From: CAYQMF01 sp964418595
GTDB lineage: Bacteria; Planctomycetota; UBA1135; UBA2386
Length of the DNA: 64,000 bases
Reading direction: 5' to 3'
Assembly: GCA_964418595.1 (NCBI GenBank)
Contig: CAYQMF010000022.1
Location: 1 to 64,000 of the forward strand
Shown here: one piece after another, positions 7,045-14,925 of the stretch
How the letters are laid out: each line of letters opens with the position of its first letter
Numbering within the stretch: position 1 is the first letter of the stretch
The notes under the pieces: model-generated
Told to the model about the DNA's origin: nothing
Databases searched by the model: none
The model's input: the letters and a program-made list of their open reading frames with translations, nothing else
Program-made: the position numbers and the translations under genes

Positions 7045-9573
7045 TCAGTGGATGACGGTGTCGGACGAAACCCCGGTGAGTCGCCACGCGCCGGGCGCGG
7101 CGCCGTGCGAGCAGAGAGCCTGCGCGTGGAGGGCGAGGCCCTGGATCGGCACCACGGGGATCGTGAGGTCGACGCGCACCGCGCCGCTGGCCACGGGCAC
7201 GGTCAGCGGCGGCAACTGCACCATCAACCCCGGGTGGAGGCCGAACGCGCCGAACGGCGGGACGACGACCGGCGGGGCGAGGCGCGCGACCGCGAGCCAC
7301 GGGATCACGGTGCGCGGGGCGGGCGCGAAGCCGGGCTCGACCGCGAAGTCGAGGGCGAACGGCGCGCCGCGCCGGGCGACGAGCGGCGTGTGCTGGTGGC
7401 GGAGCCGGTTCTGCAGCAGCGTCGTCGGCGACCGGCCGAACACGAGGTCGAGGTCGGCGTCGCCATCGACGTCGCCGGCGCGCAGCGCACTCGGCGTCTC
7501 CATCGACGGCAACCGCTGCGCGGTCACGTCCGTGAAGCGACCCGTCCCGTCGTTCACTAACATCCGCCGCCCGAGCACGAGATCGACGTCGCCGTCGTCG
7601 TCGAGGTCGCCGGCGATGCCGTCGTACTCGGAGGTGGTGGTCGGTGGCAGACGCCCCGCCGTCGCGTCGGTGAAGTGGCCGCTGCCGTCGTTGGCGAACA
7701 GCTGCGCCGGCCCGTAGTTGACCACGACGAGGTCGATGTCGCCGTCGCCGTCGAGGTCGGCGGCAACGAGGCCTTCGGTCGGCGCCGACAGCCCGGGCAT
7801 GTGCGTCGCCGTGCGATCGGTGAACCGGCCGCTGCCGTCGTTGAGCCACAGGCGGCACGGCTCCATGTGGTTGGCGAGGACGAGGTCGAGATCGTTGTCG
7901 GCGTCGACATCGACGGCGGCGAGCGCGGCGGTCGCGGCCGTGACCACTGGCAGGCGGGTCGCCGTCGCGTCGGTGAAGTTGCCTGCGCCGTCGTTGAGGT
8001 ACAGCCGGCTCTGGTCGCCGCGGATCCCGAGCACCGCGTCCAGATCGCCGTCGCGGTCCACATCGACGAGCAGCACCGCGAAGGTCGAGTCCGTGCGCAC
8101 CGGCAGGCGCGCGGTGGCGTCGGTGAAGCGGCCGCGCGCGTCGTTGAGGTACAGCCGCGCCTGGCCGCCGGCGCTGCCGAGCAGGAGGTCTGGATCGCCA
8201 TCGCCGTCGACGTCGCCGCTGGCGATGGCGTAGGTCGTGTCGCGATCCGGGGGCAGCGCGGTGGGGTCGGCGACGAACTGGCCTTCGCCATCGTTGAAGA
8301 AGACGGTGTTGAGGCCTTCGTTGCCGACGACCAGATCGAGGTCGCCGTCGGCGTCCAGATCGGTCAGCGGCGCGAGCGAGTACGTCTCGCCGCAGGGCCC
8401 CGAAAGCGGCGTGCTGGCCGCGGGGGTGAACCAGCCGTTGCCGTCGTTGAGGTGCAGGGTGCTCTGGCCGACGCTGCAGTCGGCGCCGCCGAACACGAGA
8501 TCGGCGCGCGCGTCGCCGTCGAGGTCGACGAACGCCGTGCAGGTGGCCCAGAGTGCATCGAGGCGCAGGCGCGCGGGGCCGGCTTCGACGAAGCGACCGC
8601 TGCCGTCGTTCAGGAACAGGCGGTTGCCGCCGTAGCTGCTCGCCACTGCCACGTCCAAGTCGCCGTCGTGGTCGACATCGGCGGCGGCGAGGTCGTGCGT
8701 GCCGAGCTGCGTCTGCGGCATCGTCGTCGCGGTCAGGTCCGCGAAGCGACCCGTGCCGTCGTTGCGCAGCAGCCGGACGATCTCGCCTTCGTCGCCGACC
8801 AACAGGTCGAGGTCGCGGTCGCCGTCCACGTCGACGAAGAGCAGCGCGCGGGTCCACCCTGCCACGGTCGGCAGGCGACCGGCGGTCGCGTCGCTGAACC
8901 GGCCGGTGCCGTCGTTGAGGAAGAGCTGGTTGGTCGTGCGCAGGTTGCCGACCACGAGGTCGAGGTCGCCGTCGCCGTCGACGTCGCCGAGCGCCAGCGA
9001 GCCGGTCGAAGCGCTGCCCGGGGGCAGCCGGCCGGCGAGCGCCTCCGTGAACCTGCCCGTGCCGTCGTTGAGGTTGAGGCGGTTCGCCGAGTCGTTGCCG
9101 AAGACGAGGTCCAGGTCGCCGTCGCGGTCGACGTCGCCGATGGCGATCGACAGCGTCACGTCGGCGGTCAGCGGCATCTGCGTGCTCGTCACGTCGGTGA
9201 AGGCACCGGTGCCGTCGTTGCGCAGCAGGCCGTTGCGCACGCCGGTGATCCCGCTGGCGCGGCCGAGGATGAGGTCTTGGTCGCCGTCGTTGTCGACGTC
9301 GGCGAACGCCACCGTCATCGCCGAACCGCCCGGCAGCGGGCTGCCGGCGCCGAACACCGCGTGGCCATCGTTGCGATGCAGCGCGCAGCCGGTCTCGCTG
9401 GCGAGCACGAGGTCTGAGTCGCCGTCGCCGTCGACGTCGGCGGCGGCGAGGTCCGTGCTGTTGCGGGTGTCCCGCGGAAAGTGGCCGCCGTGCTGTTCGA
9501 CGAACTGCAGCGGCGGCGTCTGCGCCGCGGCCGGCGCGGCACACCACACGACGACAACGACGAGGATGCGCAT
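7045..9573 (-). CDS. Secreted FG-GAP/VCBS repeat protein
   Basis: 842 residues with a signal peptide (MRILVVVVVWCAAPAAAQ). Residues ~40 to ~715 are an array of about thirteen repeats of ~50 residues, each with a calcium-type loop such as DVDGDGDLDLVVGN followed by LFLNDGTGRFTDAT. This is the FG-GAP/VCBS pattern of integrin-like seven-bladed propellers, so it could form two propellers. The last ~120 residues (from PLVARRGAPFALDF, with ALHAQALC near the end) look like a diverged form of the C-terminal domain found in other secreted proteins here. It starts 9 bases after the subtilase stop and probably shares its transcript. A cell-surface binding or adhesion role is inferred. Confidence 0.85.
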   Translation of the reverse strand: MRILVVVVVWCAAPAAAQTPPLQFVEQHGGHFPRDTRNSTDLAAADVDGDGDSDLVLASETGCALHRNDGHAVFGAGSPLPGGSAMTVAFADVDNDGDQDLILGRASGITGVRNGLLRNDGTGAFTDVTSTQMPLTADVTLSIAIGDVDRDGDLDLVFGNDSANRLNLNDGTGRFTEALAGRLPPGSASTGSLALGDVDGDGDLDLVVGNLRTTNQLFLNDGTGRFSDATAGRLPTVAGWTRALLFVDVDGDRDLDLLVGDEGEIVRLLRNDGTGRFADLTATTMPQTQLGTHDLAAADVDHDGDLDVAVASSYGGNRLFLNDGSGRFVEAGPARLRLDALWATCTAFVDLDGDARADLVFGGADCSVGQSTLHLNDGNGWFTPAASTPLSGPCGETYSLAPLTDLDADGDLDLVVGNEGLNTVFFNDGEGQFVADPTALPPDRDTTYAIASGDVDGDGDPDLLLGSAGGQARLYLNDARGRFTDATARLPVRTDSTFAVLLVDVDRDGDLDAVLGIRGDQSRLYLNDGAGNFTDATATRLPVVTAATAALAAVDVDADNDLDLVLANHMEPCRLWLNDGSGRFTDRTATHMPGLSAPTEGLVAADLDGDGDIDLVVVNYGPAQLFANDGSGHFTDATAGRLPPTTTSEYDGIAGDLDDDGDVDLVLGRRMLVNDGTGRFTDVTAQRLPSMETPSALRAGDVDGDADLDLVFGRSPTTLLQNRLRHQHTPLVARRGAPFALDFAVEPGFAPAPRTVIPWLAVARLAPPVVVPPFGAFGLHPGLMVQLPPLTVPVASGAVRVDLTIPVVPIQGLALHAQALCSHGAAPGAWRLTGVSSDTVIH

Positions 9574-9582
9574 GGGCCTAGA

Positions 9583-11748
9583 CTAGGGAAGGTAGCCGGC
9601 GACGTCGGCGCGCAGGCCTTCGCTGAACACGAACCCCAGGGTGTTGGCGGGGCTCGGGTGCGCGGCCTGGTGGAAGATCGACGACCCCAGCAGGCTCACG
9701 AGGTTCGGCACCTGCACCGAGAGCACGGCGCGGTTGTTCTGCACCGCGAGCGGCACGAACACGTCCGGGCTGACGAACAGCGTGCATGCTCCGCCGCCGA
9801 ACGGCGCGAGCGACAGCGGCAGCGGGACGCTGCCCCACATGCTGGCCGACGCGCCGAGCATCGCCACGGCGGTGGTGGTCGGCGTCGAGACGAGCACGTC
9901 CGCCTGGTACTGCTGCCCGAGGCTAGGCACGCTGATCGGCGTGAGCTGCGGCCCGCAGCGGGTGCCGAAGGTGCGCGCCGAGCCTTCCAGGTACCCAGGC
10001 CCGCTCCTGCTCGCGACGATGCCGACGGCGACCGCGGGCTGCTCGAGGAACACCGCGGTCACCTCGAGGTCGACGCTGCCGGTGGACGGCGCCTTGAACA
10101 CGACCTTCTCGTGCACGTTGCGCGGGGTGCTGCCGTCGCCCAGCACCGTGTTGCCCATGCGCACGCGCAGGTCGAGGTTGCTCCACTGCAGGTTGTTGGC
10201 GTCCTGGCGATTCCATGCGATCGCCACCGCGTACCACTGGCCGGCGACCACCGGGAAGGGATAGGTGAGCACGCGTTGCGTCGCGGTCGCCACGCCGACC
10301 GTGCTCAGGGTCGCAGGGTCGAGGCCGAGGCGCAGGAGCTGGTCGGTGCGCAGGTAGCCGAGGCCGTACGCGTTGCGCGTGTGGTCGGCCACCGGCAGGT
10401 TGCGATCGCCGACGGTCTCCGTGGTCGCGAGCACCGCCGCGCGTGTCTCGAGCGACGTGGCCGCAGGGCGCAGGCTGCGGTAGAGCGCCATCGCGCCGGC
10501 GACGTAGGCACTGGCATACGACGTGCCGGTGCCGACGCGGTCGGCGAGTTCGCGGTCGGCCCAGGGCATCGACTGCGTGCGGCCGTTGGCGATCAGGTCG
10601 GGGAAGAAGCGCGCGCGGTCGTCTTCGAGCGGTCCGTGGCTGGAGAAGTCGGAGACGGCGCGCGTGCCGGTCTCCGCCGACCCCACCGCCAGCACGTTGA
10701 GCGCGCCGTGGCTGTAGTGCGTGCTCGCAAAGCCGTTGCCGCCCATCACCGCCACCGCGAGGTCGGCGACGTGCGCGGCGGTGTCCATGGCCTTCTGCTC
10801 CGGCCACGACACCGGCGTGCTGCCCTCGTACGACAGGTTCGCGACCTTGATGCGCAGGCTCGCCGCGTCGACGACCACGCGCTGCCACGCGCTCACCATC
10901 GTGCTCAGCAGCGCGTAGCCGTTCGACACGTCGCACATCGAGTAGCTGGCGATGCTCGCCGCGGGCGCCTGCCCGGCGTCGCCGCGCGGGCCGGGCCACA
11001 CCTCGCCGGCGGCGCACCCGGTCACCGACGTGCCGTGCGCGATGATGTCGTCGGGCGACAGCGCGCCGATCCGGCGGTTGACGAGGAGACGCGAGCCGCC
11101 GATGCCGCCGCCGGTGCGGTTGTTGACGTCGCCGTTCACGAAGAACGTCGCGTGCGGGCGCCCCGACCCGGCCATGTTCTCGTCGCAGCCGGAGTCGAGC
11201 ACCGCGACGGTGACGCCCTGGCCGCGGAAGCCCAGCGCGTTCGCCGCGTCGGAGTTGTGGTTGCGCGCGTCGGTGGCGTCGCGGATGAGGTCGACGCCGG
11301 CCGGCCGCCGCAGCGAGTCGGCGTGCACGCTTGCGACGGCGGCGTCGGCGCGCAGCGCGTCGACGTGCCGCGCCTCGATCTCCACCACGCACCCCGTGCC
11401 CGGCAGGATCCACCACTGCGCGACCGTCGTGCCGCCGAGGCTCGCGACGCGAGTCACGAAGTCGCGCTGCAGGTCGCGCGTGCGCGCATCGAGGTCGGCG
11501 ACGAGCGCGTCGGTCCGAGCGGCCGCGTCGCCGGTCGGTCCTGCCGCTGCGATCGCCGCGCGCAACGGCTCGAGGCTCAGCTCGTGCCGCAGGGTCACGA
11601 TCCACCGTGTGGTGCCGGCGCGCGCCCCGGGAGCGGCGACCTCGCGCGCTTCTCCGGGCGCCCGCGCCTCGGTCATGGTCTGCGCGGGGAGGGACGCGGC
11701 GAGGGCGAGGGCGGTGGCGCACGCGAAGTGGAAAGGCGTGGTCGACAT
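9583..11748 (-). CDS. Secreted subtilisin-like serine peptidase (S8) with C-terminal planctomycete-type domain
   Basis: 721 residues. The signal peptide ends near residue 23 (ALAASLPAQ), followed by a propeptide-like region to about 150. The S8 triad is visible: Asp185 in VAVLDSGCDE, His238 in IIAHGTSVTG and Ser410 in GTGTSYASAYVAGAM. The oxyanion Asn is in GGNG at about 338. After the catalytic domain and a beta-rich linker, the last ~115 residues carry the shared C-terminal domain (VPLPLSLAPFGGGAC). It heads a two-gene minus-strand operon with the FG-GAP protein. It is a paralogue of the peptidase at 22752-24908, which shares the VIDTGQDQNM-like Asp region and a similar layout. Likely role: extracellular protein degradation or maturation. 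Confidence 0.93.
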   Translation of the reverse strand: MSTTPFHFACATALALAASLPAQTMTEARAPGEAREVAAPGARAGTTRWIVTLRHELSLEPLRAAIAAAGPTGDAAARTDALVADLDARTRDLQRDFVTRVASLGGTTVAQWWILPGTGCVVEIEARHVDALRADAAVASVHADSLRRPAGVDLIRDATDARNHNSDAANALGFRGQGVTVAVLDSGCDENMAGSGRPHATFFVNGDVNNRTGGGIGGSRLLVNRRIGALSPDDIIAHGTSVTGCAAGEVWPGPRGDAGQAPAASIASYSMCDVSNGYALLSTMVSAWQRVVVDAASLRIKVANLSYEGSTPVSWPEQKAMDTAAHVADLAVAVMGGNGFASTHYSHGALNVLAVGSAETGTRAVSDFSSHGPLEDDRARFFPDLIANGRTQSMPWADRELADRVGTGTSYASAYVAGAMALYRSLRPAATSLETRAAVLATTETVGDRNLPVADHTRNAYGLGYLRTDQLLRLGLDPATLSTVGVATATQRVLTYPFPVVAGQWYAVAIAWNRQDANNLQWSNLDLRVRMGNTVLGDGSTPRNVHEKVVFKAPSTGSVDLEVTAVFLEQPAVAVGIVASRSGPGYLEGSARTFGTRCGPQLTPISVPSLGQQYQADVLVSTPTTTAVAMLGASASMWGSVPLPLSLAPFGGGACTLFVSPDVFVPLAVQNNRAVLSVQVPNLVSLLGSSIFHQAAHPSPANTLGFVFSEGLRADVAGYLP

Positions 11749-11878
11749 GACGGGGGACCATCATGCCGCAAGACCCAGACGCGTCGACACCGCACGGGCT
11801 TGCCGGACACGATGGGAACCCGCATGCTTCCGGGGTCGCGGGCACGCCGCCTGCGACAGGCCCTTTCAGGAGATGCTC

Positions 11879-12244
11879 ATGCGGCCAGCGACCGGACTTG
11901 GTTTCGCGAGAGTGGGAACGGGGTTTGCTGACTCACTTTTCGACGAGGTCGCGTTCGCGCCGGTGTACTGCCCGATCGCCCACACTGGCGCCTGCGGGAT
12001 CGCGGCGCTCGTGCTGCCCAACTCGACCAGCAGGTCCATCCTCGTCACTACGCTCAATGGCGAGCTGGTTGTGTTCGCGCAGACCAACGGGGTCGTGGAT
12101 CCCAACCCGGTGTTCCGGCGCGTCGTGGAGGGATCGATCGGCGCATACAACTCGATCGTGTTGGCGAACCTGGATCCGGTGGATGCCAAGCCCGAGCTGT
12201 ATCTCGGAGGTTCGTCGGGGATCCGGAGGTTCGACGTGCAATGA
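11879..12244 (+). CDS. Short FG-GAP-like protein, possibly the remnant of a longer gene
   Basis: 121 residues. The ATG at 11879 is six bases after AGGAG and is preferred over the ATG at 11873. There is no signal peptide. Two degenerate propeller-type repeats can be read: ILVTTLNGELVVFAQ, then SIVLANLDPVDAKPELYLGG with ending SGIRRFDVQ. Because such blades normally occur in sets of five to seven, this looks like the 3' end of a larger gene that acquired a start. Its stop overlaps the start of the RCC1 gene (ATGA at 12241-12244), so translation is probably coupled. Confidence 0.5.
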   Translation: MRPATGLGFARVGTGFADSLFDEVAFAPVYCPIAHTGACGIAALVLPNSTSRSILVTTLNGELVVFAQTNGVVDPNPVFRRVVEGSIGAYNSIVLANLDPVDAKPELYLGGSSGIRRFDVQ

Positions 12245-14412
12245 GAGCCTCTCGCTTCTCGATGCCGTGCGTCGGCCTCGTCGTCATATACGCGTCGTTG
12301 GGCGCGGTTCTATCCGCCCAGCACGCTCCGGCGCGGCAACTGGTGAGCTTTGGCGATCGGGTCCTGGACGATCGGATCCGCGACAGCGCGTACACTGCGA
12401 TCGCCGCCGGCGATAGTCACACCGTGGCGCAGGCGGCTGACGGCTCACTGGTGGTCTGGGGGAAGAACCTGTCCGGGCAGTGCTTCGTGCCCGCCCTTCC
12501 GCCGGGCCTGCGGTACGGCTCGTTCGCCGCGGGCAGCAGCCACAACCTCGCGCTGAGGAGCGATGGGACCATCGCAGCCTGGGGCTGGAACACGACGGGG
12601 CAGTGCAACGTGCCTCCGCTCCCACAGGGCCTGACCTACGTCCAGGTTGCGGGCGGGTCAAGGCACAGCCTTGCGGTGCGGAGCGATGGGTCTGCCGTGG
12701 GCTGGGGGCTCGATCACATGGGGCAGGCCACGCCACCGCCGCTGCCGGCTGGCGTGACGTACGATAGGATCGTGGCGAGCTTCGATTGGTCGATGGCGCT
12801 GCGGAGCGACGGGTCGGTAGTCGCGTGGGGGGATACGGCACAGTACGGTCAGCACCGCGTGCCGGCCCTGCCGTCGGGCGTGCGATACACCCAGATCGCC
12901 GCCGGGTACTACCACGCCATCGCGTTGCGCAGCGATGGTGCTGTGGTGGCCTGGGGCCAGGGGGGCTTTGGCCAGACGGCGGTTCCGTCCCTTCCCCCGG
13001 GGCTGTCGTACGTGGCCATCACCGCCGGAGGTCGCCACAGCGTTGCGCTTCGCAGTGACGGCATCTGGGTGCCGTGGGGTTGGGATGCCTATGGGCAACT
13101 CCAGATCCCCGCTCCACCGTCTGGCATTACGTACAGCGCCATGTCTGCGGGGCTCGGCCACACCGTGGCGCTGCGCAGCGATGGGATGGTGGTGGCGTGG
13201 GGCCTGAACGACTACGGCCAGTGCCAGTTCGTGGGTGTGCCGCCTGGAGTCAGATACGAGCAGCTCGCCGCGGGGCACCTGTTCATCCTGGCCTTGCTGA
13301 GCGACGGGAACGCCGTCGCGGCCGGCTACAACAGCAGCCGCCAATGCAACGTGCCACCACTCCCGCCCGGGCTCCGGTACGTGCAGGTCTCGGCGGCGAT
13401 GCAGTCGGGCCTCGCGCTGCGCAGCGATGGCTCGGCGATCGGCTGGGGCGAGAACATGTCGGGTCAGATCAACGTGCCGCCCTTGCCGAGCGGGGTGACC
13501 TATGTGCAGGTGTCGATGGGTGAGCAGATCAGCGGGGCGGTGCGCAGCGACGGTGCGGCGCTCGAGTGGGGTGCGCGCAACTACCTGTACCGGCCGACCA
13601 ACGGAGTCGGCTACTCGCGGGTGGCAGCCAGTGGATACGTCGTCCTTGCGCTGCGCACGGACGGTTCGCTGGAGTTGTTCGGGACCCTGAACCTCGTTCC
13701 TCGCGGCAACGACTTCGTCGCGATCGCGACCAATCGCTCGCACAACCTGGCGCTGCGGAGCGACGGCACGATCGCCGCGTGGGGCGACAACTCGTGGGGG
13801 CAGACCGACGTACCGGCGCTGCCGGCCGGCGTCCGCTACGTGGAGATCAGCGCTGGCTGGAACCACAGCGTCGCCCGGCGCAGCGACGGTGCGATCGTGG
13901 TGTGGGGTGACAACCGCTACCACCAGAACCGCCTGCCAGTGCTGGCACCCGGCCAGACGCTCACGCAGGTGACCGCCGGTGGCAACTTCACCGTGGCGCT
14001 CTATGGGTCTGGCGGCTTCGAGACGTTCGGGCGGGGCTGCGCCGGGAGCAGCGGGCTCATCGGTCTGCGCGCCGCCGAGCCGCCGCAGGTGGGGCAGTCG
14101 CTGACGGTGACCTTCGCGCCGCCGCCGGCGTCGAGCGCGATCCTGCTCGTGGGCGTCAGCAACACCACGTCCACGCTCGGGCCGTTGCCGCGCGATCTGG
14201 CTTCGATCGGGATGCCGGGGTGCGCGCTGCGCGTGAGCACGGACCTGCTGCTCCCCGTGGCTGGCAGCCCGGCGCGCGCCACGCTACCGCTGCCCAAAGA
14301 CCCGACGCTGGCCGGCGTGCGACTGCACGCTCAGGCGGTGATCCTCGACGCGGCGGCGAACGCGCTGGGCCTCGTGTTGTCCGATGCCGCGACCGCGGTG
14401 GTGGGAGGGTGA
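12241..14412 (+). CDS. Secreted RCC1-repeat beta-propeller protein with planctomycete-type C-terminal domain
   Basis: 723 residues. The signal peptide ends SLGAVLSAQ (about residue 27). Thirteen RCC1-type repeats of ~42 residues follow, recognisable as ...HSVALRSDG-x-VVAWG-x-N-x-x-GQ, plus one partial repeat, giving about two seven-bladed propellers. Repeats 8, 10 and 11 are degenerate. The last ~125 residues form the shared C-terminal domain (PLPRDLASIGMPGCAL). In eukaryotes RCC1 acts on Ran; bacterial secreted versions have no established single role, so surface binding is the only reasonable inference. Translation probably depends on the preceding short gene because their stop and start overlap. 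Confidence 0.88.
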   Translation: MRASRFSMPCVGLVVIYASLGAVLSAQHAPARQLVSFGDRVLDDRIRDSAYTAIAAGDSHTVAQAADGSLVVWGKNLSGQCFVPALPPGLRYGSFAAGSSHNLALRSDGTIAAWGWNTTGQCNVPPLPQGLTYVQVAGGSRHSLAVRSDGSAVGWGLDHMGQATPPPLPAGVTYDRIVASFDWSMALRSDGSVVAWGDTAQYGQHRVPALPSGVRYTQIAAGYYHAIALRSDGAVVAWGQGGFGQTAVPSLPPGLSYVAITAGGRHSVALRSDGIWVPWGWDAYGQLQIPAPPSGITYSAMSAGLGHTVALRSDGMVVAWGLNDYGQCQFVGVPPGVRYEQLAAGHLFILALLSDGNAVAAGYNSSRQCNVPPLPPGLRYVQVSAAMQSGLALRSDGSAIGWGENMSGQINVPPLPSGVTYVQVSMGEQISGAVRSDGAALEWGARNYLYRPTNGVGYSRVAASGYVVLALRTDGSLELFGTLNLVPRGNDFVAIATNRSHNLALRSDGTIAAWGDNSWGQTDVPALPAGVRYVEISAGWNHSVARRSDGAIVVWGDNRYHQNRLPVLAPGQTLTQVTAGGNFTVALYGSGGFETFGRGCAGSSGLIGLRAAEPPQVGQSLTVTFAPPPASSAILLVGVSNTTSTLGPLPRDLASIGMPGCALRVSTDLLLPVAGSPARATLPLPKDPTLAGVRLHAQAVILDAAANALGLVLSDAATAVVGG

Positions 14413-14451
14413 GGACGGGGTCGACCCGCCGCACCAGACGCGCGTCCGGAG

Positions 14452-14925
14452 TCAGTCGGAGGCCTCCTCGCCCCCCGCTCCCGTCGCCGCGCGCGCCGTG
14501 AGCAGCACCGCCACCAGCAACAGCAGCGCTCCCGGCGGCACGAGCACGATGCCCAGCCCCGGGTCACCGCCGTGGATGAAGAAGCCGCCGAGGAAGAACC
14601 CGCCGGGCAGAAGGACCAGGGCGCCGAGCAGGCAGCGCGAGGCGAGGGTGCGGGGTTTGTCGTTCCACGCGGGGAGATGACGGAGCGTGAGCGCGAAGGC
14701 GAGGTTGACGAGCGCGAGCAGTGCGCCGTGGCTGTGCGCGAGGGTGAACATGAGCCGGCGCGTGGCGTGGTTCTCGTCGAGGTACCACAGCACCTTCAAC
14801 CCGTGCAGGGTCTCGAGCCCGATGCCGAGAGTCAGGAACACGAGCAGCGCCCACCAGCCGACGCGGAGGTGCTTGCGCACGAGGGCGGACGGCAGGGGTG
14901 CCGGTGCGGTCGAGGGCTCGCTCAT
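14452..14925 (-). CDS. Four-helix integral membrane protein next to an octaheme cytochrome
   Basis: 157 residues with about four membrane segments: WWALLVFLTLGIGLE, GALLALVNLAFALTL, LLGALVLLPGGFFLGG and GALLLLVAVLL. Conserved-looking His residues occur in LAHSHGALL and ETLHG, which could ligate heme or contact quinone. Its ATG overlaps the stop of the octaheme cytochrome gene (ATGA at 14922-14925), so the two are translationally coupled and probably form one membrane complex. I do not recognise the family. It converges with the RCC1 gene (39 bases apart). Confidence 0.7.
   Translation of the reverse strand: MSEPSTAPAPLPSALVRKHLRVGWWALLVFLTLGIGLETLHGLKVLWYLDENHATRRLMFTLAHSHGALLALVNLAFALTLRHLPAWNDKPRTLASRCLLGALVLLPGGFFLGGFFIHGGDPGLGIVLVPPGALLLLVAVLLTARAATGAGGEEASD

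Noticed and set aside
4405..7560. A 1051-codon open frame on the plus strand
   Set aside because: It runs antisense through the EF-hand gene and part of the FG-GAP gene. Its translation is a monotonous mix of Arg, Val, Glu, His and Ala, typical of a shadow in G+C-rich DNA, and the minus-strand genes have clear domains.
12400..13980. Regular DNA repeats that could suggest a CRISPR array or satellite
   Set aside because: They encode RCC1 protein repeats with diverged codons and have no constant repeat/spacer structure. The same holds for the FG-GAP repeats at 7400-9470.
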